From: SHZI01 sp964417725
GTDB lineage: Bacteria > Pseudomonadota > Gammaproteobacteria > Steroidobacterales > GCA-2729495
Direction: 5' to 3'
Assembly (NCBI GenBank): GCA_964417725.1
Contig: CAYQIV010000015.1
Span: forward strand, 10,096-74,095
Length of the DNA stretch: 64,000 nt
Shown here in pieces: positions 1-8,926 of this stretch; the stretch's first letter is position 1, and the number at the start of each line of letters is the position of its first letter. The notes beneath the pieces are model-generated. The model ran no database searches. It was not told the DNA's origin and saw only the letters and a list, made by a program, of their open reading frames with translations. The position numbers and the translations under genes were made by a program.

Positions 1-1173
1 AAGGCGCTTGCCGAGATGTTGCCGCGCAAGACGCCGATCCCCTTCGCGATCCTCAGCGGCACTTCGGCCGGCAGCATCAGTGCGACCGTGCTCGCCACCC
101 GCGCCCGCCACTTTCGCGGTGCGGTCGCCGACCTGGAGCGTGTCTGGGCCAACTTCCGTTGCGAGCACGTCTTCCGCTGCGACAGCCGCACCATGCTGTC
201 GAGCAGCGCGCGGTGGTTTCTGGCCCTGGTATTCGGCGGTCTCGGCATGGACAACCCGCGGTCGCTGCTCGACAACGAGCCCCTGTGGCGGCTGCTGCGT
301 CGGCGCGTCGATTTCGACGGCATTCAGGCCTCCATCGACCAGGGTTACCTCGATGCGCTGGCGGTCACGGCTGCGGGCTACGGGTCGGCGCGCTCGACGT
401 CCTTCTACCAGGCGGCCGGCGGTCACGAGTCGTGGGATCGCGTCCGCCGCAAGGGCCGCCCGGCACGCATCGTGCTCGAGCACCTGATGGCGAGCATTGC
501 CGTGCCGATGATCTTCCCGCCGGTGCTGCTCGGCCACGAATACTACGGCGACGGCGCCATGCGCCAGGCGACGCCGCTGTCGCCGGCACTGCGCCTCGGT
601 GCCGACCGGCTGCTCGTCATCGGTGTGCGCAACGAACGGCCGGAGCCGCTGCCGTCCAGCGAGGAGGAGGTGCCGTACCCGACCTTCGGCCGCATCGCCG
701 GCTACATGCTCGATGCCCTGTTCCTCGATGGCCTGTCCTCCGACCTCGAGAGCCTGATCCGCATCAACCTGATCCTCGAGCAGTTGCCCGGCCGGCAGGC
801 CGAGGGCGATTTCGGCACCCTGAGGCATACCGCGGCGATGATCATGCTGCCGAGCGCCGACGTCCGCGACATCGCTGCCCGGCATTGCCACGAGATCCCC
901 CGTCCGGTGCAGTTGTTGCTGCGCGGACTCGGTGCGGTCGGCTACGGGGGGCTGCAGCTCATCAGCTACCTGCTGTTCGAGTCGGGCTATACCCGCGAGC
1001 TGATCCAGCTGGGCTACGACGACGCGATGCTGCGCCGGGACGAGCTGCTGGCCTTCCTCGAGGGCGCGCCGGTGGATGCCCCGGGCGGGGTCAGCGGCTG
1101 GCGCGACCTCAGCGAGGAGTACTCGCAGCGCCTGCGCATGCCGAATGTCGCCGGACACGGCCTCACCGGCTGA
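1..1173 (+). CDS. Patatin-like phospholipase family protein (5' truncated)
   Basis: The reading frame is open from base 1, so the gene starts upstream of the window and 390 residues are visible. A nucleophile elbow GTSAGS lies at visible residues 20-25, with Ser22 as the presumed catalytic serine. The matching DGA motif that carries the catalytic Asp is encoded near 550-558. This Ser-Asp dyad defines patatin-type lipid acyl hydrolases, which cleave acyl chains from glycerolipids. The oxyanion-hole glycine motif that normally precedes the elbow is missing because of the truncation. The gene converges on mgtE with only 10 nt between stops. The substrate is unknown. Confidence 0.85.
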   Translation, partial: KALAEMLPRKTPIPFAILSGTSAGSISATVLATRARHFRGAVADLERVWANFRCEHVFRCDSRTMLSSSARWFLALVFGGLGMDNPRSLLDNEPLWRLLRRRVDFDGIQASIDQGYLDALAVTAAGYGSARSTSFYQAAGGHESWDRVRRKGRPARIVLEHLMASIAVPMIFPPVLLGHEYYGDGAMRQATPLSPALRLGADRLLVIGVRNERPEPLPSSEEEVPYPTFGRIAGYMLDALFLDGLSSDLESLIRINLILEQLPGRQAEGDFGTLRHTAAMIMLPSADVRDIAARHCHEIPRPVQLLLRGLGAVGYGGLQLISYLLFESGYTRELIQLGYDDAMLRRDELLAFLEGAPVDAPGGVSGWRDLSEEYSQRLRMPNVAGHGLTG

Positions 1174-1183
1174 AGGCTGGCCC

Positions 1184-2536
1184 TCAGACCAGGAACAGCG
1201 CGCCCAGGCCGAGCACGGCGACGAAGCCGGTGGTGTCGGTCAGCGTGATCAGCACGACGGACCCCGCCAGTGCCGGGTCGATGCGCAGCCGGTCGAGGAG
1301 CAGCGGGATGCTGCAGCCCATGATGGCGGCCATCAGCATGTTGATGGCGAGTGCCGCGGCAACGACCGCGCCGACGGCCCAGCTGCCGAACAACACGGCG
1401 GTGGTAACCGAGACGATCAGCGCCCAGCCCAACCCGTTGACGGCACCGACCGCCAGCTCACGGCGCAACAGCGACAATGCGTTGCCCGGTCGCACGCGGC
1501 CCAGCGCCTGGCCGCGCACCATCAGCGTCAGCGTCTGGCTGCCGGCGATACCGCCCATGGTGGCCACCATCGGCATCAGCACGGCAAGGATCACGACCTT
1601 GTCGATCGTGTCCTGGAAGAGGTTGATGATGCCGGCCGTCACGTAGGCCAATACCAGGTGCAGCGCCAGCCAGATGGCGCGCCGCCGGCTGCTGGTCAAC
1701 ACCGGCGCGAACATGTCGTCTTCTTCGTCCAGGCCGACGTTGGAGAGGATTTCGTGATCGGCCTGATCGGCGATCACGTCGACGACGTCGTCGATGGTGA
1801 TCTGGCCGACCAGCCGGCCGCGCTCGTCGACCACCGCGGCGATGATCAGGTCGCGGTCCTGGAAGCGGCGCGCGACATCGGCTGCCGACTGCGTGGCGGG
1901 GAAGGCGTCGACCGCCGCGTCCATGACGTCCAGCACGGGGGTTTCCGGACTGCCGGTCAGCAGCCGGCTGAAGTAGAGCAGGCCCATGTAGCGACCGAGG
2001 CTGTCGACGACGAAGACCGCGTCGGCCTTTTCCGGCAGGCTGCCACGGCGGCGCAGGTAGCGCAGCACCACCTCGAGGCTGACATCCGGCCTGACGGCGA
2101 TGGTCTCGGGGTTCATCAGGCCGCCGGCGGTGTCCTCGGGGTAGCTGAGGACCGACTCGAGGCGTTCCCGGTCGGCAGCCGACAGTGCCTGGATGACCTC
2201 CCGGGTCACGGCCTCGGGCAGGTCGGCGACGAAGTCCGCGAGGTCGTCGAGGTCCATGTCGGCGGTGGCGGCGACGAGTGCCTGCGCATCCATGCCCTCG
2301 ACCAGCCGGGCGCGGACCTCTTCGTTGAGTTCGACCAGCACGTCGCCTTCGAGCGCCTCAGGGACCAGTTCCCAGACCAGCGGGCGTTCGTCGGCGGGCA
2401 GCGACTCGAGCAGGCGGGCGATCTCGGCGGGGTAGAGTGACTGCACCATGCGCTGGATCTGGCGCGATGCACCCTCATCGAGTGCCGTGCGCAGCCGGTC
2501 CAGGTCTTCGTTGCCGTGTTTGCTGACGGGTGCCAT
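1184..2536 (-). CDS. mgtE: Magnesium transporter MgtE
   Basis: The 450-residue protein has the MgtE layout. An N-terminal acidic helical domain covers roughly residues 20-135, a CBS pair follows at about 140-260, and five hydrophobic helices fill the C-terminal third. The membrane part carries conserved-looking stretches such as MPMVATMGGIAGSQT and ends in GLGALFLV. MgtE is a homodimeric Mg2+ channel gated by Mg2+ binding to the N and CBS domains. The gene follows rapZ on the same strand, and a likely own promoter overlaps the rapZ stop. The start is an ATG with a purine-rich GGGAGAAG sequence upstream. Confidence 0.93.
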   Translation of the reverse strand: MAPVSKHGNEDLDRLRTALDEGASRQIQRMVQSLYPAEIARLLESLPADERPLVWELVPEALEGDVLVELNEEVRARLVEGMDAQALVAATADMDLDDLADFVADLPEAVTREVIQALSAADRERLESVLSYPEDTAGGLMNPETIAVRPDVSLEVVLRYLRRRGSLPEKADAVFVVDSLGRYMGLLYFSRLLTGSPETPVLDVMDAAVDAFPATQSAADVARRFQDRDLIIAAVVDERGRLVGQITIDDVVDVIADQADHEILSNVGLDEEDDMFAPVLTSSRRRAIWLALHLVLAYVTAGIINLFQDTIDKVVILAVLMPMVATMGGIAGSQTLTLMVRGQALGRVRPGNALSLLRRELAVGAVNGLGWALIVSVTTAVLFGSWAVGAVVAAALAINMLMAAIMGCSIPLLLDRLRIDPALAGSVVLITLTDTTGFVAVLGLGALFLV

Positions 2537-2607
2537 TCCGGTCTTCTCCCTGGTGTGCGCGTGACGACGTGCACGCGTCCCGTCAGGGGCGCGCGCTGGC
2601 GCTGGCG

Positions 2608-2635
2608 AGTGTAGCGGCTCGGGCGGGGCTGTCTA
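2608..2635 (-). promoter_or_regulatory. Putative sigma-70 promoter for mgtE
   Basis: Reading the minus strand, TAGACA (2635-2630) and TACACT (2613-2608) are separated by 16 nt. This gives 5/6 and 4/6 matches to the -35 and -10 consensus. The -35 hexamer overlaps the rapZ stop codon. It leaves a leader of about 65 nt before the mgtE ATG. The match was found by eye and is not scored. Confidence 0.45.
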
Positions 2636-3532
2636 GCCGCCGCCGAACTGGGGTACCGAGATGATGTTTTCCTGGCGCGGCAGCTCGTTGTGCCGGGTCA
2701 TCACCGGCTGGTGGTGCAGCGACAGCCCGGCGGCGAGCTTCTCGGCCATGTATACGGAGCGGTGCTGGCCACCGGTACAGCCGATCGCCACCGTGAGGTA
2801 GTTGCGGCGGAAGTTGCTGTACTCGGGGATCCAGCGCACCAGAAAGGCGAGGATGTCGTCGTGCATGCGCTGCACGGCCGGGCAGCCATCGAGGAAGGCG
2901 ACCACCTCGGCGTCGCGGCCGTTGAGGCTGCGCAGGGTCGTGTCCCAGTACGGATTCGGCAGGCAGCGCAGGTCGAAGACGAAATCGGCGTCGGCGGGGA
3001 TGCCGTGCTTGTAACCGAAGGATTCGACGAGGATCGACAGGCCCGGGTCCTGTTCGGCGCCGACACGGGTGCGCACGATGTCGGCCAATTCGTAGATGCT
3101 CGTCCGCGTCGTGTCGATGACGAGGTCGGCGGAGGCGATGATCGGGCCGAGCAGCTGGCGCTCGCGGTCGATGGCCTCGCGCAGGCTGAGGCCGGCGGCA
3201 CTCAGCGGGTGCTTGCGGCGGGTCTCGCTGTAGCGCTTGAGCAGGACGTCGTCCCCGGCGCGCAGGAACAACACCTCGACGCGGATGCCGCGCTCGCGCA
3301 GGTCACGCAGCACGTCGGGCAGGCGGGCGAGGTCCATGGCCCGGTTGCGCGCATCGATGCCGATGGCGAGGTTCTCGTAGGTCGCATCGCCCATCGCGGT
3401 GATCTGTCCGACCAGCGTGGCGAGGAGCGCGCCGGGCACGTTGTCGATGCAGTAGAAGCCGACGTCCTCGAGGTGGTGGAGGGCGATCGACTTGCCGGAG
3501 CCGGACAGGCCGCTGACGATGATGATGCGCAT
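2633..3532 (-). CDS. rapZ: RNase adapter protein RapZ
   Basis: The protein has 299 residues, slightly longer than the usual 284 or so. It begins with a P-loop, VSGLSGSGKS, with Walker A at residues 8-15. The C-terminal half has the conserved RapZ core, including GCTGGQHRSVYMAE and the FDLRCLPNP segment. In E. coli RapZ binds GlcN6P and presents the sRNA GlmZ to RNase E, which controls glmS. In other bacteria the role is less clear. The ATG at 3532 is chosen because homologues start MRIIIVSGLSGSGKS; the much longer open frame upstream is not RapZ-like. hpf lies 50 nt upstream and ptsN, which often sits between them, is absent. Confidence 0.95.
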   Translation of the reverse strand: MRIIIVSGLSGSGKSIALHHLEDVGFYCIDNVPGALLATLVGQITAMGDATYENLAIGIDARNRAMDLARLPDVLRDLRERGIRVEVLFLRAGDDVLLKRYSETRRKHPLSAAGLSLREAIDRERQLLGPIIASADLVIDTTRTSIYELADIVRTRVGAEQDPGLSILVESFGYKHGIPADADFVFDLRCLPNPYWDTTLRSLNGRDAEVVAFLDGCPAVQRMHDDILAFLVRWIPEYSNFRRNYLTVAIGCTGGQHRSVYMAEKLAAGLSLHHQPVMTRHNELPRQENIISVPQFGGG

Positions 3533-3582
3533 GATGTCCCTGGTCTGCGGATCTCGGGTCCGGGGTGTCGCGCAAAGCGCCG

Positions 3583-3903
3583 TCAGATGTTGCGCTTGTC
3601 GACTTCGCGGGCGTGGTGGTCGGTGATCTTGTCCTTGTGGCGGCGAACCTGGCGGTCGAGCTTGTCGGAGAGGTCGTCGATGGCTGCGTACATGTTGTCT
3701 TCGGTGGAGTCGGCGAACAACCGGGCGCCGGCGACGTTGATGGTGGCCTCGGCGCGGTGCCGGAGCTTCTCGACCGTCAGGATGCAGTTGATGTCGGTCA
3801 TTTGCTCGAAGTGGCGTTCGAGACGCCGGGCCAGCTTGCTGTCGACGTACTCGCGCAGTGCAGGGGTGATCTCGACGTGGTGACCGGTCAGGTTGATGCG
3901 CAT
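3583..3903 (-). CDS. hpf: Ribosome hibernation-promoting factor HPF (short form)
   Basis: This 106-residue protein begins MRINLTGHHVEITPALREYV and belongs to the HPF/YfiA family. The family binds the decoding centre of the 30S subunit and, in its short form, promotes 100S dimer formation in stationary phase. The start at 3903 has an AGGAG Shine-Dalgarno six bases upstream; an upstream in-frame ATG at 3942 lacks one. The C-terminal extension found in long HPF is absent, which is normal for gammaproteobacteria. It lies just downstream of rpoN, as in many relatives. Confidence 0.93.
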   Translation of the reverse strand: MRINLTGHHVEITPALREYVDSKLARRLERHFEQMTDINCILTVEKLRHRAEATINVAGARLFADSTEDNMYAAIDDLSDKLDRQVRRHKDKITDHHAREVDKRNI

Positions 3904-3948
3904 GGGCTGCTCCTGGAGGGTGTGATCGGGGCGTGACGGCATGTGGGG

Positions 3949-5394
3949 TCAGCGGCCAGGCTTCTTGCGCCGCGCCCCGGACGGTTCGATGTTCATGGCC
4001 TCGCGGTATTTTGCCACCGTTCGCCGGGCGACATGGACCCCCTCGCCGGCCAGCAGTGCAGCGATTTCGCTGTCGGAGAGGGGTTTTGCCGGGTTTTCCT
4101 GGCCGATCAGCCGGCGAATCCGGGCGCGCACCGCCGTCGACGACTCGGCGCCGCCATCCCCGGCGGCCACGTGGCTGGAAAAAAAGTGGCGGAACTCGAA
4201 CACCCCGCGGGGGGTATGCATGTACTTGCCGGCGGTGACCCGCGAGATGGTCGACTCGTGCATGCCGAGTGACGTGGCGATGTCGCGCAGCACCATCGGG
4301 CGCATGGCCTCCTCGCCCTCGGCGAGGAAGGCGGCCTGGCGGTCGACGATGGACATGGCGACGCGCAGCAGGGTGTCGTTGCGGATCTCGAGGCTGCGCA
4401 CCAGCCAGCGGGCCTCCTGGAGCTGTCCGCGCAGCACGGCGTGGTCGCTGTCGCCGCGCACCATGTCGGCATAGGCCTGGTTGACACGGATCCGCGGCGA
4501 CATCGAGCGGTTGATGTCGACCACCCAGCGCCCGTCGCGCCGCCGCACGTAGACGTCGGGAATGACGTACTCGGTGGACGACGGCTGGATGGCAAGCCCG
4601 GGCTTGGGATGGCAGCTGCGGACCAGCGCCAGCGCCGCGTCGAGGTCCTGCTGTGAAACGCAGTGGCGATGCCGCAACATGGCGTACTCCTGCCCGGCGA
4701 GGAGTTCCAGCGAACCGTCGACGATCTCGATGGCCAGCGCGCGGCCGGGCTGGTCGGCGTCGAGCAGTTGCAGTTGCAGCCTCAGGCACTCGGCAAGGTC
4801 CCTGGCGCCGACCCCGGCGGGGTCCATGGCCTGGATCTTGGCCAGCGTGGCCTCGAGTTCTGCCTCGGTGAATCCGGCGCCGGTGTCGAGCGTGGCGAGG
4901 ATGTCGGGCAGGGCCTCGGTGAGATAGCCGGTCTCGTTGATGGCGTCGATGATCGCCTCGCCCAGCAGCCGCTCGCGCGCGCCGAAATCATCCATCTCGA
5001 GCTGCCAGAGGAGGTGGTCGCGGAGCGATTCATGCGACGTGTCGGCGGCCTCCGGGCGTTCGCCGCCCTCGCCCGACCAGGGGCTGCCAGTGCTTTCGCC
5101 CCACAGGTTGGGGTCATCGCCGGCGATGACGCTGTCGCCGCCCGCGTCGAGCGATTCCTCGGCGCCACCGGCCGGGGCGGGCGCGTCGTCGGCATAGGTG
5201 GCCTCGGCCGCGGCGGGGTCGGCCCCGGGCAAGTCGCCCGGGTCGACCAGCTCGAGCATGACGTTTTCGGCGAGTGCCTGCTGGAGCTGGGTGTTGAGTT
5301 CGATCAGCGGCAACTGCAGGAGCCGGATGGCCTGCTGCAGCTGCGGCGTCATCGTCAGCTGCTGGCCGATCCTCAGTTGCAGTGCGGGTTTCAT
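3949..5394 (-). CDS. rpoN: RNA polymerase sigma-54 factor RpoN
   Basis: The 481-residue protein has the three RpoN parts. The Gln/Leu-rich activator-interaction region is at residues 1-50 (LRIGQQLTMTPQLQQAIRLL), an acidic linker of variable sequence runs to about 125, and the core-binding and DNA-binding domains follow. The RpoN box ARRTVAKYR sits at about 456-464 and reads the -24 element. Sigma-54 needs AAA+ activators such as PilR, encoded at 50626-51984 in this window, and a matching -24/-12 promoter lies before pilA. The gene follows lptB by 34 nt in the common lptB-rpoN-hpf order. Confidence 0.97.
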   Translation of the reverse strand: MKPALQLRIGQQLTMTPQLQQAIRLLQLPLIELNTQLQQALAENVMLELVDPGDLPGADPAAAEATYADDAPAPAGGAEESLDAGGDSVIAGDDPNLWGESTGSPWSGEGGERPEAADTSHESLRDHLLWQLEMDDFGARERLLGEAIIDAINETGYLTEALPDILATLDTGAGFTEAELEATLAKIQAMDPAGVGARDLAECLRLQLQLLDADQPGRALAIEIVDGSLELLAGQEYAMLRHRHCVSQQDLDAALALVRSCHPKPGLAIQPSSTEYVIPDVYVRRRDGRWVVDINRSMSPRIRVNQAYADMVRGDSDHAVLRGQLQEARWLVRSLEIRNDTLLRVAMSIVDRQAAFLAEGEEAMRPMVLRDIATSLGMHESTISRVTAGKYMHTPRGVFEFRHFFSSHVAAGDGGAESSTAVRARIRRLIGQENPAKPLSDSEIAALLAGEGVHVARRTVAKYREAMNIEPSGARRKKPGR

Positions 5395-5428
5395 GTGTGT
5401 CCTGGTCCGTTCTCTGGCGCGGCCCGGT

Positions 5429-6196
5429 CTAGAGGCTGAAATGCTCGCCGAGGTAGACCTGCCGGACGCGCTGGTCGGCGAGGATTTCGGCGGGGCTGCC
5501 TTCCGCGATCATCGCCCCGTCGTTGAGGATATAGGCGCGGGCGCAGATTCCCAGTGTCTCGCGCACATTATGGTCGGTGATCAGCACGCCGATGTGGCGC
5601 GCCGCGAGGTGGCGGATGATCTGCTGGATGTCGAGGATCGAGATCGGATCGACGCCGGCGAAGGGTTCGTCGAGCAGCACGAAGCGGGGTTCCACCGCCA
5701 GCGCGCGGGCGATCTCGACGCGTCGTCGTTCGCCGCCGGAGAGGCTGACGCCGAGGCTCGTGCGCACGTGGCCGATGTGCAACTCCTCGAGCAACTCCTC
5801 GAGGATGCGCTCGGCACCCGCGCGGTCGAGTTCGCGGCGTGTCTCGAGGATCGCCATGATGTTGTCCTCGACGCTCAGCTTGCGGAAGATCGACGCCTCC
5901 TGGGGCAGGTAGCCCAGGCCGAGGCGGGCCCGCTGGTGCATCGCCAGGCCGGTGATGTCGCGGTCGTCGATGCGGATGCGCCCCTGGTCGCAGGTGATCA
6001 GCCCGACGATCATGTAGAAGGCGGTGGTCTTGCCGGCGCCGTTGGGCCCGAGCAGGCCGACCACCTCGCCGCTGCGGATCGACAGCGAGATGTCGCGCAC
6101 CACCTGCCGTTGACGGAAACGCTTCGACAGGCCGTCGGCACGCAGCATGCTGGCCGTTGCCGGGTCGTCGGCTGCCGGATGTGTGGCCGTGGGCAT
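5429..6196 (-). CDS. lptB: LPS export ABC transporter ATP-binding protein LptB
   Basis: This is a 255-residue ABC ATPase with Walker A GPNGAGKTT, signature LSGGERRR and Walker B FVLLDEPFAGVDP. LptB powers extraction of lipopolysaccharide from the inner membrane together with LptF and LptG, which are not in this window. Compared with usual LptB (about 241 aa) it has an extra N-terminal stretch; a second in-frame ATG at 6148 (MLRADGLSKRF) would give a normal-length protein, and neither start has a strong Shine-Dalgarno. It follows lptA by 7 nt in an lptC-lptA-lptB run. Confidence 0.95.
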   Translation of the reverse strand: MPTATHPAADDPATASMLRADGLSKRFRQRQVVRDISLSIRSGEVVGLLGPNGAGKTTAFYMIVGLITCDQGRIRIDDRDITGLAMHQRARLGLGYLPQEASIFRKLSVEDNIMAILETRRELDRAGAERILEELLEELHIGHVRTSLGVSLSGGERRRVEIARALAVEPRFVLLDEPFAGVDPISILDIQQIIRHLAARHIGVLITDHNVRETLGICARAYILNDGAMIAEGSPAEILADQRVRQVYLGEHFSL

Positions 6197-6203
6197 CGCC
6201 GGG

Positions 6204-6884
6204 CTACTCGGTCCGCGGCGCGATTTTCATCCGCACCGGCGAGCCGTCCCCGGCGCCGGCGCTGACGAGTTCCCGCTGCAGGTCGTAGGTGATGTCGGCG
6301 CCCGAGATCTCGTTGCTGCCATCCGACAGCCATGCGTCGCCGCTGATCCGGATCACGCCGCTGGCGACATCGTACTCGAGCGTTGCACCGCGCCCGCTGG
6401 TGGTGGCGTCGCTGCCGGCGCGTTGCTGCGAGAAGCGCGCCGGCGAGCCCTGCAGGACGGCCTTCAGCAGGCGGTTGTTGCTGAATGACAGCGACGCCGT
6501 GCTGCACTCGGTGCTCGTCGCGCCACTGCGCAGCACGACGTTGCCGGTGAACACCCAGGTGCTGTTGCTGAAGTCGGCCGGTGCGGCTTCGGCCCGGTCC
6601 GCCGCCACGTAGAGATCGCCCTGCGTGACCTGCAGTCGCCTGAACACCAGGCGATCGTTCTGCCGGTCGAGTTCCGAATATTCGGCGTCGAGTTCGATGG
6701 GCAGGGCGCTGGTCGTGTCGATGACCGGCAGGGTGGGCGTCTGCGCCATGCCGGCGACCATCCACAGCACCGGCAGCACGCCGGCCAGTGCCGGCGCCAG
6801 GCGTGGTGTGGCGCTGCGCCTGTCGGGCGGTTGGCAACTACGGTTTTGCACCAGCCGGCTACGGGTTGAATCGACCATGGACAT
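6204..6884 (-). CDS. lptA: LPS transport periplasmic protein LptA
   Basis: The 226-residue protein has an N-terminal basic stretch and hydrophobic segment ending near AQTPTLP, consistent with a signal peptide. An OstA-like beta-jellyroll domain follows, with repeats such as LYVAADRAEAAPADFSNSTW and LEYDVASGVIRISGDA. LptA bridges LptC and LptD to carry LPS across the periplasm. The start overlaps the end of lptC by 26 nt, and MVDST at 6878 is an alternative start. The position between lptC and lptB supports the call. Confidence 0.9.
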   Translation of the reverse strand: MSMVDSTRSRLVQNRSCQPPDRRSATPRLAPALAGVLPVLWMVAGMAQTPTLPVIDTTSALPIELDAEYSELDRQNDRLVFRRLQVTQGDLYVAADRAEAAPADFSNSTWVFTGNVVLRSGATSTECSTASLSFSNNRLLKAVLQGSPARFSQQRAGSDATTSGRGATLEYDVASGVIRISGDAWLSDGSNEISGADITYDLQRELVSAGAGDGSPVRMKIAPRTE

Positions 6885-7431
6885 CAGTTTCGAACTCGAT
6901 GCGATCCTGCTTGAGGTGGGCGCGCATCCGTTGCGCCACGATCCGGCTCCGGTCGCGTTCCACGACCACGCCCTGGTCGGTGCTCGCGAGGAAACCCTCG
7001 GGGTCCAGCTCGAGGTAGCGGGTGAAGATGCGCGCTGGCGGTGTCGTGCCCGGGCGGGTCATCGCGACCACGTCGCCGGACAGCTGGATGATATGACGAT
7101 CGGCGGGCACATGCCCGTCGTTGGCGCGCAGCAGCCACGGCACGCCGGTTGCGGGCTGCCAGGCGATCTGCACGCCGCTGAACAGGATGCCCCCGTCGGT
7201 CGGGTCCTGTTCCGCACGGCGTGCCATGACGCGGTAGAGCAGGGCGCCATCCGCGCCGGTGCCCATCACCATGGCGTCGCGCGCGTAGTAGCCCGACCAC
7301 TGTTCGGCGAGCGATGGCGCCGGGGTGTCGTCGGGGCGCCCACGCAGGAACAGTGTGGTGCTGGCGAGCACGGCGACGATCAGCACGGCGAAGCGCAGGG
7401 GGCGCTGCACGAGCGCATTCTCAGCGGCCAT
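6859..7431 (-). CDS. lptC: LPS export protein LptC
   Basis: The 190-residue protein has a single N-terminal membrane anchor (residues about 8-28, PLRFAVLIVAVLASTTLFL) and a periplasmic LptC/DUF1239 domain. LptC receives LPS from LptB2FG and passes it to LptA. The start at 7431 was chosen because it places the anchor at the N terminus and overlaps the kdsC stop by 11 nt. A longer frame from 7473 would add an unlikely leader. Sequence conservation in this family is low, so part of the evidence is position between kdsC and lptA. Confidence 0.88.
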   Translation of the reverse strand: MAAENALVQRPLRFAVLIVAVLASTTLFLRGRPDDTPAPSLAEQWSGYYARDAMVMGTGADGALLYRVMARRAEQDPTDGGILFSGVQIAWQPATGVPWLLRANDGHVPADRHIIQLSGDVVAMTRPGTTPPARIFTRYLELDPEGFLASTDQGVVVERDRSRIVAQRMRAHLKQDRIEFETDVHGRFNP

Positions 7432-7945
7432 GGCGCGCACCGAGGAGCAGGTCGCAGAGTTCGCGCACGGCACCGCCGCCGCCGGGTCGGGTGGTCAGCC
7501 AGTCCACCGCCGTGCGCACCTCGGGGTGGGCATCGGCGACGCCGACCGACAGCCCCGCCATGGCGAGGATGCCGAGGTCGGGGACGTCGTCGCCGATGCA
7601 GGCGGTATCGGCGGCGGTAATGTCCAGCGCGGCAAGCAGGCGCGCGAGGGCCCGGGGCTTGTCGGCGCAGCCTTGCTCGACGTGCGTGACCCCGAGTTCG
7701 CGCATGCGCGCCGTCGTCGCCGGCGAGTCCCGTCCGGAGAGGACGGCGACGGTGATGCCCGCCGCCATGACCGCCTTGATGCCCTGTCCGTCGTGGACGT
7801 GGAAGGTCTTGGATTCGCCACCCTGGGCGTCGTAGTGCAGGCGGCCATCGGTCAGCACGCCATCGACATCGAGCACCAGCAGGCGGATGCGCGCCGCGGC
7901 CGCCATCAGCCGGGACCGCCCTGCCGCATCTTCCGGTCCCTTCAC
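7421..7945 (-). CDS. kdsC: 3-deoxy-D-manno-octulosonate 8-phosphate phosphatase KdsC
   Basis: This 174-residue HAD phosphatase opens with the nucleophile motif LDVDGVLTDG and has the later GDDVPDLGILAMAG motif for Mg2+ binding. It lacks a cap domain, as expected for C0-type KdsC, which acts as a tetramer. KdsC removes phosphate from Kdo-8-P in the cytoplasm to give Kdo for LPS core assembly. The frame starts at a GTG directly abutting the kdsD stop. An internal ATG at 7906 is a possible alternative. Confidence 0.94.
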   Translation of the reverse strand: MKGPEDAAGRSRLMAAAARIRLLVLDVDGVLTDGRLHYDAQGGESKTFHVHDGQGIKAVMAAGITVAVLSGRDSPATTARMRELGVTHVEQGCADKPRALARLLAALDITAADTACIGDDVPDLGILAMAGLSVGVADAHPEVRTAVDWLTTRPGGGGAVRELCDLLLGARHGR

Positions 7946-8926
7946 CTACATGACCCCCGCGCGCAGCAGGTCGTGGATGTTGAGCGCACCGGTCAGGCGC
8001 TGCGCGTCGTCGACCACCAGCAGCGCGTTGATCTTGTGCTGTTCGAGCAGGTGGACCGCTTCGGCCGCCAGCATCGTTGCCACCACGGTCCGGCAGCCGG
8101 CCTTCATCACCTCGGCCATGCGCGTGCGGTGCACGTCGATGCCCGTGTCGAGCGCACGACGCAGGTCGCCGTCGGTGAAAATGCCGGCGAGCCGGCCGTC
8201 CGCTTCGACCACCGCGGTCATGCCCAGCCCCTTGCGCGACATCTCCAGCAGCCCTTCCGACAGCGTGGCACCGACCGGCACGCTGGGGATGCCGGCCCCG
8301 GTGTGCATGATGTCGCCGACCCGCAGCAACAGGCGGCGGCCGAGGCTGCCGCCCGGATGCGACAGCGCGAAGTCCTCGCGGGTGAAGCCGCGGCTTTCGA
8401 GCAGGGCGACGGCCAGTGCATCGCCCATGGCCAGCGCGGCAGTCGTGCTGGCCGTCGGCGCCAGGTTGAGCGGACAGGCTTCTTCGGCGACACCGACATC
8501 GAGCACCACGCTGGAGGCCTCGCCCAGCGTCGAGCGCGGCTTGCCGGTGAGGGTGATCAGTGGCACGGCGAGGCGCTTGATGAGCGGCAGGATGGTGATG
8601 ATCTCGGCGGTCTCGCCGGAACTCGAGATGGCGATGACGACGTCGGCCGCGGTGATCATGCCGAGGTCACCGTGGCTGGCCTCGCCCGGGTGGACGAAAA
8701 AGGCCGGCGTGCCGGTGCTGGCCAGGGTGGCGGCAAGCTTGCCGGCAATGTGGCCCGACTTGCCCATGCCGGTGACGATGACCCGGCCGCGGCAGTCGAG
8801 GCACAGCCGGCAGGCCTCGTCGAAGGTCGCGTCGAGGCGACCGATGAGATCGCGGACGGCCTCGGCCTCGATGCCCAGCACCCGGCGCGCCCGCGACCTG
8901 AAATCCCCTGAGTGTGCAGTGCCCAT
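7946..8926 (-). CDS. kdsD: D-arabinose 5-phosphate isomerase KdsD (KpsF/GutQ family)
   Basis: The 326-residue protein combines an N-terminal SIS sugar-isomerase domain (about 45-180, with GMGKSGHIAGKLAATLASTGTP and SSSGETAE) and a C-terminal CBS pair (about 205-325). It converts ribulose 5-phosphate to arabinose 5-phosphate, the first committed step towards Kdo. It is the first gene of the minus-strand run kdsD-kdsC-lptC-lptA-lptB-rpoN-hpf-rapZ, and diverges from ibaG. A TACAAT hexamer at 8960-8955 on the minus strand is a possible -10 element, but its -35 is weak. Confidence 0.95.
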   Translation of the reverse strand: MGTAHSGDFRSRARRVLGIEAEAVRDLIGRLDATFDEACRLCLDCRGRVIVTGMGKSGHIAGKLAATLASTGTPAFFVHPGEASHGDLGMITAADVVIAISSSGETAEIITILPLIKRLAVPLITLTGKPRSTLGEASSVVLDVGVAEEACPLNLAPTASTTAALAMGDALAVALLESRGFTREDFALSHPGGSLGRRLLLRVGDIMHTGAGIPSVPVGATLSEGLLEMSRKGLGMTAVVEADGRLAGIFTDGDLRRALDTGIDVHRTRMAEVMKAGCRTVVATMLAAEAVHLLEQHKINALLVVDDAQRLTGALNIHDLLRAGVM

